Shown: positions 16,919-24,857 of the stretch, in pieces | How the letters are laid out: the number at the start of each line of letters is the position of its first letter | How positions within the stretch are numbered: position 1 is the first letter of the stretch | Assembly: GCF_038002345.1 (NCBI RefSeq) | Contig: NZ_JBBOCJ010000001.1 | Location: 6,200,001 to 6,264,000, forward strand | From: Paenibacillus sp. FSL M7-0420 | GTDB taxonomy: Bacteria > Bacillota > Bacilli > Paenibacillales > Paenibacillaceae | Direction of reading: 5' to 3' | DNA: 64,000 nucleotides | The notes under the pieces: model-generated | The model's database searches: none | What the model was told of the DNA's origin: nothing | What the model saw: the letters and a program-made list of their open reading frames with translations, nothing else | Translations under genes and position numbers: made by a program

Positions 16919-17025
16919 ACCGAGCTCCTTTCGTTACGCAGCTGCTTCTCCTTTGTCTCCTCTGCTTGCTGTTGGACTCATCTTAAACCATTCGTCTCTC
17001 CGGCGCCACTCTGCGAAGTTAAGTC

Positions 17026-17054
17026 TTGACCCCACTATAATGATGAACTATAAT
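17026..17054 (+). promoter_or_regulatory. Sigma-A promoter of the ArsR-like/MFS operon
   Basis: TTGACC (17026-17031), 17-base spacer, TATAAT (17049-17054). Confidence 0.75.
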
Positions 17055-17065
17055 TCAGCTATCCG

Positions 17066-17120
17066 ATCTGTATTACAGATTGAACTATTTAACAGATCGA
17101 TAATTGGATACAGACTGTAT
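17066..17120. promoter_or_regulatory. Two candidate operator palindromes for the ArsR-like regulator
   Basis: ATCTGTATTACAGAT (17066-17080) and ATACAGACTGTAT (17108-17120) are perfect odd-centred palindromes sharing the half-site CTGTAT/ATACAG. They lie between the -10 box and the ribosome site of the regulator gene, where binding would give autorepression. Confidence 0.6.
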
Positions 17121-17156
17121 ACATGCTAATACTGACCCTACATAGGAGGTTAATTG

Positions 17157-17714
17157 ATGACCAAGCCAACCGGAAAAATGCAAGACTCCATCACAGCAGC
17201 CGTTTCAGGTCAACCGGATCTGCAGACAAGCAACCGGCTTTTGAACGTTACGCCGGAACAGGATAAGCTGCTGGAGAGCGCCTTACGGATTAAGATTATG
17301 CACACGCTGTCGGCAGAGCCGCTTACATCCAAGCAGGTTGCGGAGAAGCTGAACAAGACTCCGGGTAATATTCACTACCATATCGTCAAGCTCTATGAAG
17401 GCGGTCTGCTGGAGCTTGTCCGTACAGAAGCCGCAGGAGGCATCATTCAGAAATTTTACCGTTCCAAAGGTACGATGTTCCACTCGGAGGCGCTTCGCAG
17501 CCTTCACTTCCGCAAAGAAGACCAGACCCGTCATTTCACTACCAGACTTACTCTCTCTCCTCAGGAGCTTGCGGAATTCCACCAGGAGCTGCTGGAGCTG
17601 ATTACCGCCTGGGAGTCCAAGGTAACGGAAGGTGACGAATACGGTGTGGAAGTGATGCTGGGTCGTCTGCAGTCTGCCGATGCAGCTGCACAGCCGGAAG
17701 GGGAGGCACAGTAA
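17157..17714 (+). CDS. Winged helix (ArsR-like) transcription regulator
   Basis: DNA-binding protein of 185 residues. The winged helix lies at about residues 35-100 (ALRIKIMHTLSAEPLTSKQVAEKLNKTPGNIHYHIVKLYEGGLLELV); the rest is a helical dimer or ligand part. ATG 17157 follows TAGGAGGT at seven bases. The MFS gene starts three bases after the stop codon, so this is a local regulator of the exporter, a layout typical of drug-efflux control. No metal-binding cysteines are present. Confidence 0.82.
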   Translation: MTKPTGKMQDSITAAVSGQPDLQTSNRLLNVTPEQDKLLESALRIKIMHTLSAEPLTSKQVAEKLNKTPGNIHYHIVKLYEGGLLELVRTEAAGGIIQKFYRSKGTMFHSEALRSLHFRKEDQTRHFTTRLTLSPQELAEFHQELLELITAWESKVTEGDEYGVEVMLGRLQSADAAAQPEGEAQ

Positions 17715-17717
17715 TAG

Positions 17718-19022
17718 ATGAGCACCGCTGGCCCTTCCGGACAACCGAAGCATCATCCGCTTGAGGGCTTCGCTGCCCCTTTCCGGCAATCCCGCGCCTT
17801 TCCTTACCTGTGGCTGGGACATTTAGTTTCTTTTTTGGGCAGCTCGGTAACCATGGTTATCCTGCCTGTCCTGGTCTATTCCCTGACCGGCTCCACCACC
17901 ATTATGGGGATGGTCATGGCCGCCTACATGCTGCCTAATGTAATCATGCTGCCGGTCTCTGGACATATTGTCGACCGCTACGACCGTGTACGGATTATGA
18001 TGCTGGCCGATATTGCCCGGTTCATCGTTATGATTACGACTGCTGTGCTGTCCTTGACCGGAGTGCTGAGCATTCCGTTGCTCTATGGACTCGTTGCCTG
18101 CTACGGCCTGCTGGACGGCTTATTCCAGCCCGCCTACGCTGCCGTCCGCGCTACCGTATTCACTCCGGATATCCGCGTAGCAGCGAATTCTTTAACTCAG
18201 ATCACAACCCAATCCGTGCGGCTGATCGGTCCCGCGTTAGGGGGACTGCTGATTACCCACCTGTCCGCGGGCTTCGGCTTCGGAATTGATGCCTTCACCT
18301 ATCTTATCTCCCTCATCTGCCTGGTCTATCTGCGCAGAGTGATGATGACCCGGCTGCAGTCTGCTGCCGCTGAGACTGAAATCCTGGCTAAGCCTGCTGC
18401 CGGGACCTCTCCCGCTCCGCACTGGAGGAAGGATTTCGCCGAAGGAATACATGTTCTGCGCAGCCAGCCCTGGCTCTGGATTACCATTCTCGCCTTCTGC
18501 TTCGTCAATATATGTTATACGGGCGTAATCAGCGTCCTTCTTCCCTGGCTGTTCAAGGTCCATCACGGCTGGCCTCCTTACCTCTATGGCCTGGCCGTTA
18601 CGTTCTCCGGTGTCGGGGCCATAGCGGCCGGCCTGCTGTACGGCCTGCGGGCGAAATGGTATCACCGCGGCATCCTGGCTTACGGCGGCGCCATGATCAG
18701 CGGGGCTGCTCTGCTGCTGCTCCCGTTCGCAGGCACTCCGGCAGCAGCCATCACCTTATTTGCCGTGGAAGGCTTCGGATTAATGATCTTCGGGCTGATC
18801 TGGGAGATCAGCCTGCAGGAGCTTGTTCCGAAGGAAGCCTTCGGACGGGTTGCCAGTCTGGATATGTTCGGGTCCTTCGCCCTGCTGCCGGTCGGATATA
18901 TCTTAGTCGGCTGGCTGGCCGACCTGATCGGAGGAGTACCGACCATTATTATTTTTTCCAGCCTGGGTCTCTCCTGTGTTGCCCTGGTGCTGTGCGTTCC
19001 GGCGATCCGTAAGTTTCAATAA
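17718..19022 (+). CDS. MFS efflux transporter
   Basis: Integral membrane protein of 434 residues with about twelve helices, of the MFS_3 / EntS-like exporter type. The cytoplasmic loop 2-3 motif is HIVDRYDRVRIMMLADIARF, a variant of the MFS signature GxxxDRxxRR. GAxGI-type helix 5 and a long central loop are present. GGGGAGG stands before ATG 17718. It is cotranscribed with the regulator at 17157 and ends at a strong hairpin. The substrate is unknown. Confidence 0.85.
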   Translation: MSTAGPSGQPKHHPLEGFAAPFRQSRAFPYLWLGHLVSFLGSSVTMVILPVLVYSLTGSTTIMGMVMAAYMLPNVIMLPVSGHIVDRYDRVRIMMLADIARFIVMITTAVLSLTGVLSIPLLYGLVACYGLLDGLFQPAYAAVRATVFTPDIRVAANSLTQITTQSVRLIGPALGGLLITHLSAGFGFGIDAFTYLISLICLVYLRRVMMTRLQSAAAETEILAKPAAGTSPAPHWRKDFAEGIHVLRSQPWLWITILAFCFVNICYTGVISVLLPWLFKVHHGWPPYLYGLAVTFSGVGAIAAGLLYGLRAKWYHRGILAYGGAMISGAALLLLPFAGTPAAAITLFAVEGFGLMIFGLIWEISLQELVPKEAFGRVASLDMFGSFALLPVGYILVGWLADLIGGVPTIIIFSSLGLSCVALVLCVPAIRKFQ

Positions 19023-19045
19023 AATATATATATTTGCACAGCAAA

Positions 19046-19087
19046 CAGAAGGCAGCACCCGCCGGAGAGCGGAAGTGCTGCCTTCTG
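19046..19087. terminator. Bidirectional terminator hairpin
   Basis: A 13-bp perfect stem CAGAAGGCAGCAC / GTGCTGCCTTCTG between two converging genes; only short T runs on either side. Confidence 0.72.
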
Positions 19088-19107
19088 TCCCTATTACCTG
19101 ATGTAAT

Positions 19108-19893
19108 TTACTTCTTCACAGGCGAATATACGAAATCCTTAATAATCTTCGCCAGCTGCTCCGGTGCTTCGAACATGCCCATGTGGCCTACACCCGGCAG
19201 CGTCACCTTGGTGATGTTCCGGTTATCTGAGGTGAAGGTACGCTCCGGTGTCACCTTAGAATCCTCTGCTCCCGCAACCAGCAGCACCGGCAGCGCCGTT
19301 GCCGAGATCACATCGCGGCGGTCCGGGCGCTCCCGCATAGCCAAGGATGCGCCAACCGCGCCTTGCGGCGGAGTCTTATAGCCAATCTCCTTGGCACGTT
19401 CCAGCAGCCGGGGGTCCGCTCCAGGGGCAAAGAGTCCAGGCACCAGCTGATCCACAAAAGCAAAGATGCCTTCGCTCTGGATCATGGTGACGCTCTTCAG
19501 CCGGTTCTCCTTGGCTTCTTCACTATCCGGATAACCGGAGGAATGAATCAGCCCGAAGCCCTTCAACCGGGAGGCATGGCGCTGGGCAAACGACAGGGTA
19601 ATATAGCCTCCGAGCGAATGTCCCAGCAGATAACATTCCGGAATCTCCAAGGCATTCAGCAGCGACAGCACATCATCAGCCATCTGCTCGATGGTATAGG
19701 CTCCAAGCGGAGCATCCGAAGCCCCGTGCCCGCGCAGATCCGGGGCAATGACCCGGTAATGGGCAGCCAGGCTTGGGATCACCTTTTCCCAGTACTCGGC
19801 ACTCCCGCAGAATCCATGCAACAGTACGATTACATCCCCTTTGCCTTGATCACTGTAGCAGATGTTGCTTCCCTCGCATCGAACATTTTCCAT
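19108..19893 (-). CDS. Alpha/beta hydrolase
   Basis: Soluble hydrolase of 261 residues with all catalytic parts: oxyanion region LLHGFCGSAEYW, nucleophile elbow GHSLGG (Ser near residue 91), acid in VAGAEDSKVTPE and His in LPGVGHMGMFE. It is closest in style to small esterases and haloperoxidase-like enzymes. The cap region is short. The substrate cannot be deduced. It is monocistronic and ends at the hairpin shared with the MFS gene. Confidence 0.82.
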   Translation of the reverse strand: MENVRCEGSNICYSDQGKGDVIVLLHGFCGSAEYWEKVIPSLAAHYRVIAPDLRGHGASDAPLGAYTIEQMADDVLSLLNALEIPECYLLGHSLGGYITLSFAQRHASRLKGFGLIHSSGYPDSEEAKENRLKSVTMIQSEGIFAFVDQLVPGLFAPGADPRLLERAKEIGYKTPPQGAVGASLAMRERPDRRDVISATALPVLLVAGAEDSKVTPERTFTSDNRNITKVTLPGVGHMGMFEAPEQLAKIIKDFVYSPVKK

Positions 19894-19960
19894 GGCTGCT
19901 TACCCTCTTTCTATGTAGTGGTCTATATTAATAAGCTAGAACAGCTGATTTGAAACGCTC

Positions 19961-20488
19961 TCAATCCGTAAGTCCGAATCCCTGTGCGGCTGCCTTGGCA
20001 ATCTGCTCTGCCATAACCATTACCCGGTAGAGCGGGGTAGTCTGTATCGTCCGGTAAGGACGCGGACTATTCACATCAACGATCGCCGCCAGACTGTAAT
20101 TCCCTACAGCAGGCAGGAGTCCTCCTACCGATTCTGCCGGACGCAGCGGCTGCGCTGCCGCAAAATAACAGCCCAGGGCGGCCGGCGGTCCCAGGCAGGC
20201 GTCGACAGCGATAATAATCTGCCCTTCCGGAATCTCTGTTATCCGCTGAACTAGATTATCCGCATCACAGGGCGCCGGAAGCGTACCCGTTACATTCGGA
20301 AATCCGTACTCCAGCAGGCGGCTTCCCGTCAGCGGCCCCAGTGCATCTCCGGTGGAGCGGTCTGTTCCGATACAGAGGAAGGTCAGCTGCTCAGCGGAAT
20401 ACTCGTCTGCGATCCTGCGGAAGAAAACCGCCAGTCCCCCGGCATCCATTTTACGCCGTTTTCTGCTCTCTTCTTCTCTGATGGCCAA
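19961..20488 (-). CDS. yyaC: Spore protease YyaC
   Basis: Protein of 175 residues related in fold to the germination protease GPR and hydrogenase maturation proteases. Marks: CIGTDRSTGDALGPLTGSRL near residue 40, AVDACLGPP near residue 95 and PAVGNYSLAAIVDV. It is made during sporulation in B. subtilis; its substrate is not established. The start is TTG 20488 after GGGGGAG. Presence of this gene supports a spore former. Confidence 0.87.
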   Translation of the reverse strand: MAIREEESRKRRKMDAGGLAVFFRRIADEYSAEQLTFLCIGTDRSTGDALGPLTGSRLLEYGFPNVTGTLPAPCDADNLVQRITEIPEGQIIIAVDACLGPPAALGCYFAAAQPLRPAESVGGLLPAVGNYSLAAIVDVNSPRPYRTIQTTPLYRVMVMAEQIAKAAAQGFGLTD

Positions 20489-20650
20489 AGACTCTCCCCC
20501 CCTTACTCAGCAACCCGTTATATTTACCTTTAATTTAACATGTTTGCGTGATCTGGACAAAAAAATGGTCATCCCCTGCCCAAACATGATAAGATATTTG
20601 AACTATACCAGTTCACATTCTATATTACTCAGGGAGGATGGTTATACTCA

Positions 20651-20875
20651 ATGGATTTGTCAAACCCAAGCCAGGAGAACGTTGAATATATGATTGAAGG
20701 CATCAAAAACAAGCTGAAAATGGCCAGTGCCGCTGCGATGCAGGCGTCAGCCTTCTCGGTGGAGCAGTATGAGGATATTCAGGATATATACGAGGTTGCG
20801 ATGGGCAGTGACCGGCTCAGTATCTCCCAGGTGGAGGCGCTCGTCTCAGAGCTTGGCCGCCTGCGCAAGAAATAG
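20651..20875 (+). CDS. DUF1128 family small protein
   Basis: A 74-residue helical protein: a charged N-terminal helix (NVEYMIEGIKNKLKMA) and a C-terminal helix (SISQVEALVSELGRLRKK). This is the DUF1128 (YfkK-like) pattern. A GGAGG stands 13 bases upstream, longer than usual, but no other in-frame start fits. Function unknown. A terminator follows. Confidence 0.78.
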   Translation: MDLSNPSQENVEYMIEGIKNKLKMASAAAMQASAFSVEQYEDIQDIYEVAMGSDRLSISQVEALVSELGRLRKK

Positions 20876-20898
20876 CACCAGCAGTCCGTATACAATAT

Positions 20899-20953
20899 AA
20901 AGCCCTTCAGCTTCATTGTCCGTAAGACGGGACGTTGAGCTGAAGGGCTTTTG
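20899..20953. terminator. Terminator after the DUF1128 gene
   Basis: Stem AAGCCCTTCAGCT / AGCTGAAGGGCTT followed by TTTT; it may also serve the converging pirin gene. Confidence 0.78.
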
Positions 20954-20991
20954 TCTGCTGCAAGAATAATCTTACTGTCATGCTCCGGCGG

Positions 20992-21711
20992 CTACGGGAG
21001 ATCAATCAGAATGAATTCTGCATCTCCTGAGCTGCTTATGCCTTTGAGCGTAAGCTCACAGCTCTTGCGGATGCGCGCCGCATCCCCCTGCTGGAGCTGG
21101 AATACACCGTCCGCGCATGAGATCTCCAGATTCCCGGAAATGACATACAGATGGGTTCGCCGCTCCTCCTGCTGGGGATAGCGCAGCTCCCGGTTCGTCT
21201 GCAGAACGGACAAGTAGATGTTAACATCATTGTCCAGCTGCAGCGAGCCCTGGGTCCCTTCTCCTGAAGCAACAGGCAGCAGGTGGTTGAGCTTAAGCTC
21301 AGCCGGAAAGAACCGGGCATCCCATTTCGGGGTCTTACCGGGCCGGTCGGGCAAAAGCCAGATCTGCAGGAACCGGACATCCACATGATCTGACGGGTTC
21401 GTCTCCGAATGGTTAATGCCTGTTCCTGCGCTCATCAGCTGCACACTGCCTGCCTGCAGATCTGCATGATTCCCCAGATCATCCTGATGCTTCAGCACAC
21501 CGGATACCACATAAGTGATAATCTCCAGATCATGATGCGGGTGCTCATGCATGCCTTGCTCAGGCTTCAATTCATTGTCGTTATGCGCCAGCAGTGCGCC
21601 GAAATGGGCATTGCTGGGATCATCGTAATCGGCAAACGAGAAGCTGAATTCACTGTGTATCCATTCTCTATTCGAAGTATGACGCTCGGCTGCTGTGACT
21701 ACTTTTATCAT
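20992..21711 (-). CDS. Pirin family protein
   Basis: Two-domain cupin protein of 239 residues. The N-terminal metal site is complete: HEHPHHDLEIITYVVSG and SAGTGINHSETNP. Bacterial pirins are usually iron-containing and some act as quercetinases or redox sensors. I start it at ATG 21711 (GGAGGT at eight bases); twelve extra codons upstream have no site. The C-terminal cupin is less conserved, as is normal. No regulator is adjacent. Confidence 0.85.
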   Translation of the reverse strand: MIKVVTAAERHTSNREWIHSEFSFSFADYDDPSNAHFGALLAHNDNELKPEQGMHEHPHHDLEIITYVVSGVLKHQDDLGNHADLQAGSVQLMSAGTGINHSETNPSDHVDVRFLQIWLLPDRPGKTPKWDARFFPAELKLNHLLPVASGEGTQGSLQLDNDVNIYLSVLQTNRELRYPQQEERRTHLYVISGNLEISCADGVFQLQQGDAARIRKSCELTLKGISSSGDAEFILIDLP

Positions 21712-21942
21712 AATATTGCACCTCCATAGATGTTGGAATCTTATCAATATCCTAAACAGGGGAATGAATGCTCTTCAATATGGGATGTATAGATGCGCTA
21801 TGATTAACTATTTCTTACCCCCTTCCCTTCGAGATCAATCAAACTTGTAAAGCCGCATATTCACCGAATTAGGTATGAAAAAACACGTTTTCGGCTGGGA
21901 TGCTCCCTTATGCTCCGGCAATCTTTGCCAAGCTATTCCGCT

Positions 21943-21968
21943 GTTTCAGCACATAGCCCAAAGTGTAT
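21943..21968 (+). promoter_or_regulatory. Candidate sigma-B promoter of the YtxH-like gene
   Basis: GTTTCA (21943-21948), 14-base spacer, GTGTAT (21963-21968), one base from the classical GGGTAT. The -35 is identical to that of the rsbV promoter. The rest of 21712-22034 is featureless. Confidence 0.5.
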
Positions 21969-22034
21969 ATACGAAGTAAGAACATTCAGGCTCACCTGAA
22001 TTTGAATGACAATTCTGATAAGGAGTGATTGATA

Positions 22035-22559
22035 ATGAATAAAGCAGAGAAGGAATTTCCGGTAGAAAGCGGCAGCACATTCTTTAAAGGGATCTTCATC
22101 GGCGGTCTGCTCGGAGCAGCAGCGGCACTGTTATTCGCACCGAAGCCGGGCCGTGAAATGCGCAGTGACCTGTCCGATAAGTTCACAGTAGCTACAGATA
22201 AGACAAAAGAGGTTGCAGGAGCCGTAACTGACAAGACCAAGACGATTGCTACGACCGTAGGTGAAAAAGCTACAGACCTGGCAGGCACCGTATCGGCCAA
22301 AGCCTCCGATATCTTCACCACAGTCAGTGACAGCAAGCAACAAATTGCAGCTACTCTGGCGGAAACCGGCAAAAAGATTGGCGAAACGGTAAGCGATGCC
22401 TCCCAGGACATTACAGGCAGCGTTAAGGATGCCTCCCAGGACATAGCGGTTGAAGCCAAGGATACCTCCAAAGAGGTTGCCGACAAGGCGAAGGACGCTT
22501 CCAAGGAAATCGCAGGCGCAGCGAAAGATGCCAAGGACGAAGTTAAATCCTCTTATTAA
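22035..22559 (+). CDS. YtxH-domain general stress protein with LEA-like repeats
   Basis: A 174-residue protein with one membrane helix near residues 17-36 (FFKGIFIGGLLGAAAALLFAPKPGREMR, the YtxH signature). A long hydrophilic tail follows, rich in Lys, Asp, Ala and Thr, with imperfect 11-residue repeats (DASQDI, KDTSKEVADKAKDASKEIAG) like LEA desiccation proteins. ATG 22035 lies nine bases after AAGGAG. B. subtilis ytxH belongs to the sigma-B regulon, and a sigma-B-like promoter is seen here. It probably protects the envelope under stress. Confidence 0.82.
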   Translation: MNKAEKEFPVESGSTFFKGIFIGGLLGAAAALLFAPKPGREMRSDLSDKFTVATDKTKEVAGAVTDKTKTIATTVGEKATDLAGTVSAKASDIFTTVSDSKQQIAATLAETGKKIGETVSDASQDITGSVKDASQDIAVEAKDTSKEVADKAKDASKEIAGAAKDAKDEVKSSY

Positions 22560-22590
22560 TCCCGGATGTTCAGGCTGATTATACATTGAA

Positions 22591-22630
22591 GGGAGCGGCC
22601 AGATCTTCCGTAGCTGGCCGCTCCCTATTT
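22591..22630 (+). terminator. Hairpin after the YtxH-like gene
   Basis: Perfect 11-bp stem GGGAGCGGCCA / TGGCCGCTCCC followed by TATTTAT. Confidence 0.7.
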
Positions 22631-22688
22631 ATGCATGTCTTATATTTCAATAAAGCCTGATTCAGGCTACAGAAAGCAGGTACGCCTT

Positions 22689-23018
22689 ATGGGAGAAGCG
22701 GACAACAGAACCAAAGCTTATGACGTAGATGAGCATCCCTTCGAGCTGCGGCATGAGGTCAAACGCTTGAATGCGAGGCTCGACAAGATCGCCGACTCAC
22801 TGGAAAAATCGGAGTTCAAGGATATCCTGGAGAACTATACAGACCCCAAGAAGCGGATTATCACCAATCTGATGGCCGGGATCTCCAGAGGCCTGGGCCT
22901 CTCACTCGGTACCTTTGTCATTCTTGGTATCCTCGGCTATATCCTCAGTTTGTTTCTCAATGTACCGGTTATCGGGGAATATCTTGGAGAAATCAAAAAG
23001 TATATAGATGCTAACTAA
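22689..23018 (+). CDS. DUF5665-like small membrane protein
   Basis: A 109-residue protein with a charged N-terminal half (EVKRLNARLDKIADSLEKSEF) and a long hydrophobic segment (GLGLSLGTFVILGILGYILSLFL), matching DUF5665. I use ATG 22689; ATG 22635 in the same frame would add 18 residues but lies against the preceding hairpin and has no ribosome site. The gene sits between stress genes and the sigma-B operon. Function unknown. Confidence 0.68.
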   Translation: MGEADNRTKAYDVDEHPFELRHEVKRLNARLDKIADSLEKSEFKDILENYTDPKKRIITNLMAGISRGLGLSLGTFVILGILGYILSLFLNVPVIGEYLGEIKKYIDAN

Positions 23019-23032
23019 ACACATTTCCCGCG

Positions 23033-23080
23033 CATCCCTCCTGCAGCCTACTCTACCGCGAATAGACTCCAGGAGGGATG
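23033..23080 (+). terminator. Weak terminator hairpin after the DUF5665-like gene
   Basis: Stem CATCCCTCCTG / CAGGAGGGATG with a 26-base loop and a short T-rich tail. Confidence 0.5.
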
Positions 23081-23127
23081 TTGCTCATGGCCGAATAACC
23101 CTGCCTTGCGGCGGGGAGCCCGAAAAA

Positions 23128-23162
23128 GGGCAGGTTCCATCCCAAAGGGATAGAGCCTGCCC
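23128..23162 (-). terminator. Intrinsic terminator of the sigB operon
   Basis: Long hairpin with GGGCAGG / CCTGCCC outer and ATCCC / GGGAT inner pairs, followed by TTTTT on the minus strand. Confidence 0.85.
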
Positions 23163-23184
23163 TGAATTATAATGACATTGATAT

Positions 23185-23955
23185 TTAATAGGATGAATTA
23201 GCCATGATCTGCTTCAGCTTCTCGGTGGCCCGCTTCTGGATACGGGAGACACTCATCTGCGAGACACCCAGCTTCTGGGCAATAGCCCGCTGGGATTGGC
23301 CATCCTGGAAGGCCAGCAGCAGCACCTGCTGCTCCTGCTCCTTCAGCTGTCCGAGCGCCTGCTGGAGATCCATACGCTTCTCCACCGTCTCGTAGTCATT
23401 CGCATCGGAGCTGATCAATTCACCGAGTGTGGCCCCGCTCTCTTCCTGGGAGAGCGGGGAATCCAGGGAGACATAATGATAACATTCTCTGCCGGCCAGT
23501 ACTTCCACAGTTTCCTCTACGGTGAGATCCAGATAGTGGGCAATCTCTTCAACCGCCGGAGAACGTTCGAGCCGAATGGTCAACTCATCAATGGCCTGCT
23601 GAACAAGCGCGCCTTTTTCCTTAATCCGCCGTGGAACCTGTATGTACCAGGATTTATCACGCAGGTAGTTTTTCATATGTCCAATCATGCTCTTCATCGC
23701 ATACGGCTCGAAGGGAATCCCCAAGCTGATGTCGTATTGCGCCAGTAGCCGGATCAGCGCCATTTGCCCTACCTGATACAGATCCTCATAGAGATCCGGA
23801 CGGTTACGGGCAATTTTGCCGGCTGCCATCTTCACCATAGGTTCATATTTGCGGATGAGCACTGTTGCGATTTCATTGTCTTTCGTCTGCTGGTATTCCC
23901 AGATCAGGCTTACTGCTTCATTCATGGACTCTGGGGGAGTCACTTTGTCATTCAT
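23185..23955 (-). CDS. sigB: General stress sigma factor SigB
   Basis: Sigma-70 family factor of 256 residues with regions 2, 3 and 4: YEDLYQVGQMALIRLLAQYD, FEPYAMKSMIGHMKNYLRDK and SQRAIAQKLGVSQMSVSRIQKRA. It belongs to the SigB/F/G branch; the two genes before it are rsbV and rsbW rather than spoIIAA and spoIIAB with spore context, and the adjoining phosphatase and stress genes favour SigB. Its ATG overlaps the rsbW stop (ATGA). A sigma-B-like promoter in front of rsbV gives positive feedback. Confidence 0.88.
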   Translation of the reverse strand: MNDKVTPPESMNEAVSLIWEYQQTKDNEIATVLIRKYEPMVKMAAGKIARNRPDLYEDLYQVGQMALIRLLAQYDISLGIPFEPYAMKSMIGHMKNYLRDKSWYIQVPRRIKEKGALVQQAIDELTIRLERSPAVEEIAHYLDLTVEETVEVLAGRECYHYVSLDSPLSQEESGATLGELISSDANDYETVEKRMDLQQALGQLKEQEQQVLLLAFQDGQSQRAIAQKLGVSQMSVSRIQKRATEKLKQIMANSSY

Positions 23956-24404
23956 ACTTTCTCCTCGCTGAAATTGAGCCGTTTAGTCAGGGTAACGACT
24001 GTCCCTTTCCCTGATTCGCTAACAACGCTAACGTCATCCATCAGCGCCTGCATTAGATAGAAGCCCAGTCCGCCCACTTGAACATCATTCAGCTCCTTGT
24101 CATGAAGCGTCAGACGTTCCCCGGACGCATCCAAACCGTCAAAGCTCTCCCCCTCATCTTTGACAGTAATGGATAAGACACTTGATCCTACCTCAAAGAT
24201 TACATCAACCATACCGTCCGCTTGCCCATAGGCATAGAGCACGGAGTTATTACATGCTTCCGAGACGGCTACCTTCATATCTTCAATGTCTTCATAAGTA
24301 AAACCCATTTTGGAGGCAATGCCGTATAAATTAAGTCTGACAATATCGACATATTCTGCACTGGCGGGTAACTGAAGAACTACTCTTTGTATGTCATCAC
24401 TCAT
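23952..24404 (-). CDS. rsbW: Anti-sigma-B factor and RsbV kinase RsbW
   Basis: GHKL-fold serine kinase of 150 residues that binds sigma-B and, alternatively, phosphorylates RsbV. The ATP lid and N-box are visible: MKVAVSEACNNSVLYAYG, ITVKDEGESFDG and QVGGLGFYLMQALMDDV. It starts 18 bases after rsbV and overlaps sigB, which keeps the three products in step. Confidence 0.9.
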   Translation of the reverse strand: MSDDIQRVVLQLPASAEYVDIVRLNLYGIASKMGFTYEDIEDMKVAVSEACNNSVLYAYGQADGMVDVIFEVGSSVLSITVKDEGESFDGLDASGERLTLHDKELNDVQVGGLGFYLMQALMDDVSVVSESGKGTVVTLTKRLNFSEEKV

Positions 24405-24422
24405 TCTTAGTTCGATCCTTTC

Positions 24423-24761
24423 CTAGTGGGTATTCTCTTGGGAGGCAAAAAACTTGGAAATGCCGGTCATGTCAAAAAGCTTCTGTATTTGCGGGGGAAC
24501 TTCAGCAACGGTGAACTTGACGTCCATTCCATGTCTTGCTTTGAGGATCGACAACAGAATTCCGATACCTGTGCTGTCAATATACTTCAGATCCTTCAGA
24601 TTAATCACGAGATCAAGCCCCGTGTCTCCCACTAGCGGTTCCATCACCAGACGAAAGTCAGGCGCCACAGACAGATCGAGTTCACCTACCAGATAAACAG
24701 TGCATACCGAACCAACGGTTTCGGTCTTTGCGTGAAACTTTTCGCTTTTATGTGTATTCAT
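24423..24761 (-). CDS. rsbV: Anti-anti-sigma factor RsbV
   Basis: STAS-domain protein of 112 residues. The phosphorylation site is Ser63 in YIDSTGIGILL. Unphosphorylated RsbV binds RsbW and frees sigma-B. ATG 24761 lies eight bases after AGGAG; an in-frame TTG two codons upstream is too close. A sigma-B-like promoter precedes it. Confidence 0.9.
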   Translation of the reverse strand: MNTHKSEKFHAKTETVGSVCTVYLVGELDLSVAPDFRLVMEPLVGDTGLDLVINLKDLKYIDSTGIGILLSILKARHGMDVKFTVAEVPPQIQKLFDMTGISKFFASQENTH

Positions 24762-24796
24762 AGACAACTCTCCTGGTTAAATGTTTTCTTTACCAA

Positions 24797-24822
24797 TAAC
24801 CCTAATAGCACAGGGTTGAAAC
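24797..24822 (-). promoter_or_regulatory. Sigma-B-type promoter of rsbV-rsbW-sigB
   Basis: GTTTCA (24822-24817), 14-base spacer, GGGTTA (24802-24797). The same two hexamers, 13 bases apart, precede the YflT-like gene at 32895. The known sigma-B form is GTTTAA then GGGTAT. Confidence 0.65.
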
Positions 24823-24857
24823 AACAAAGAGACAATACGGCACTGGTAATTCATGGG

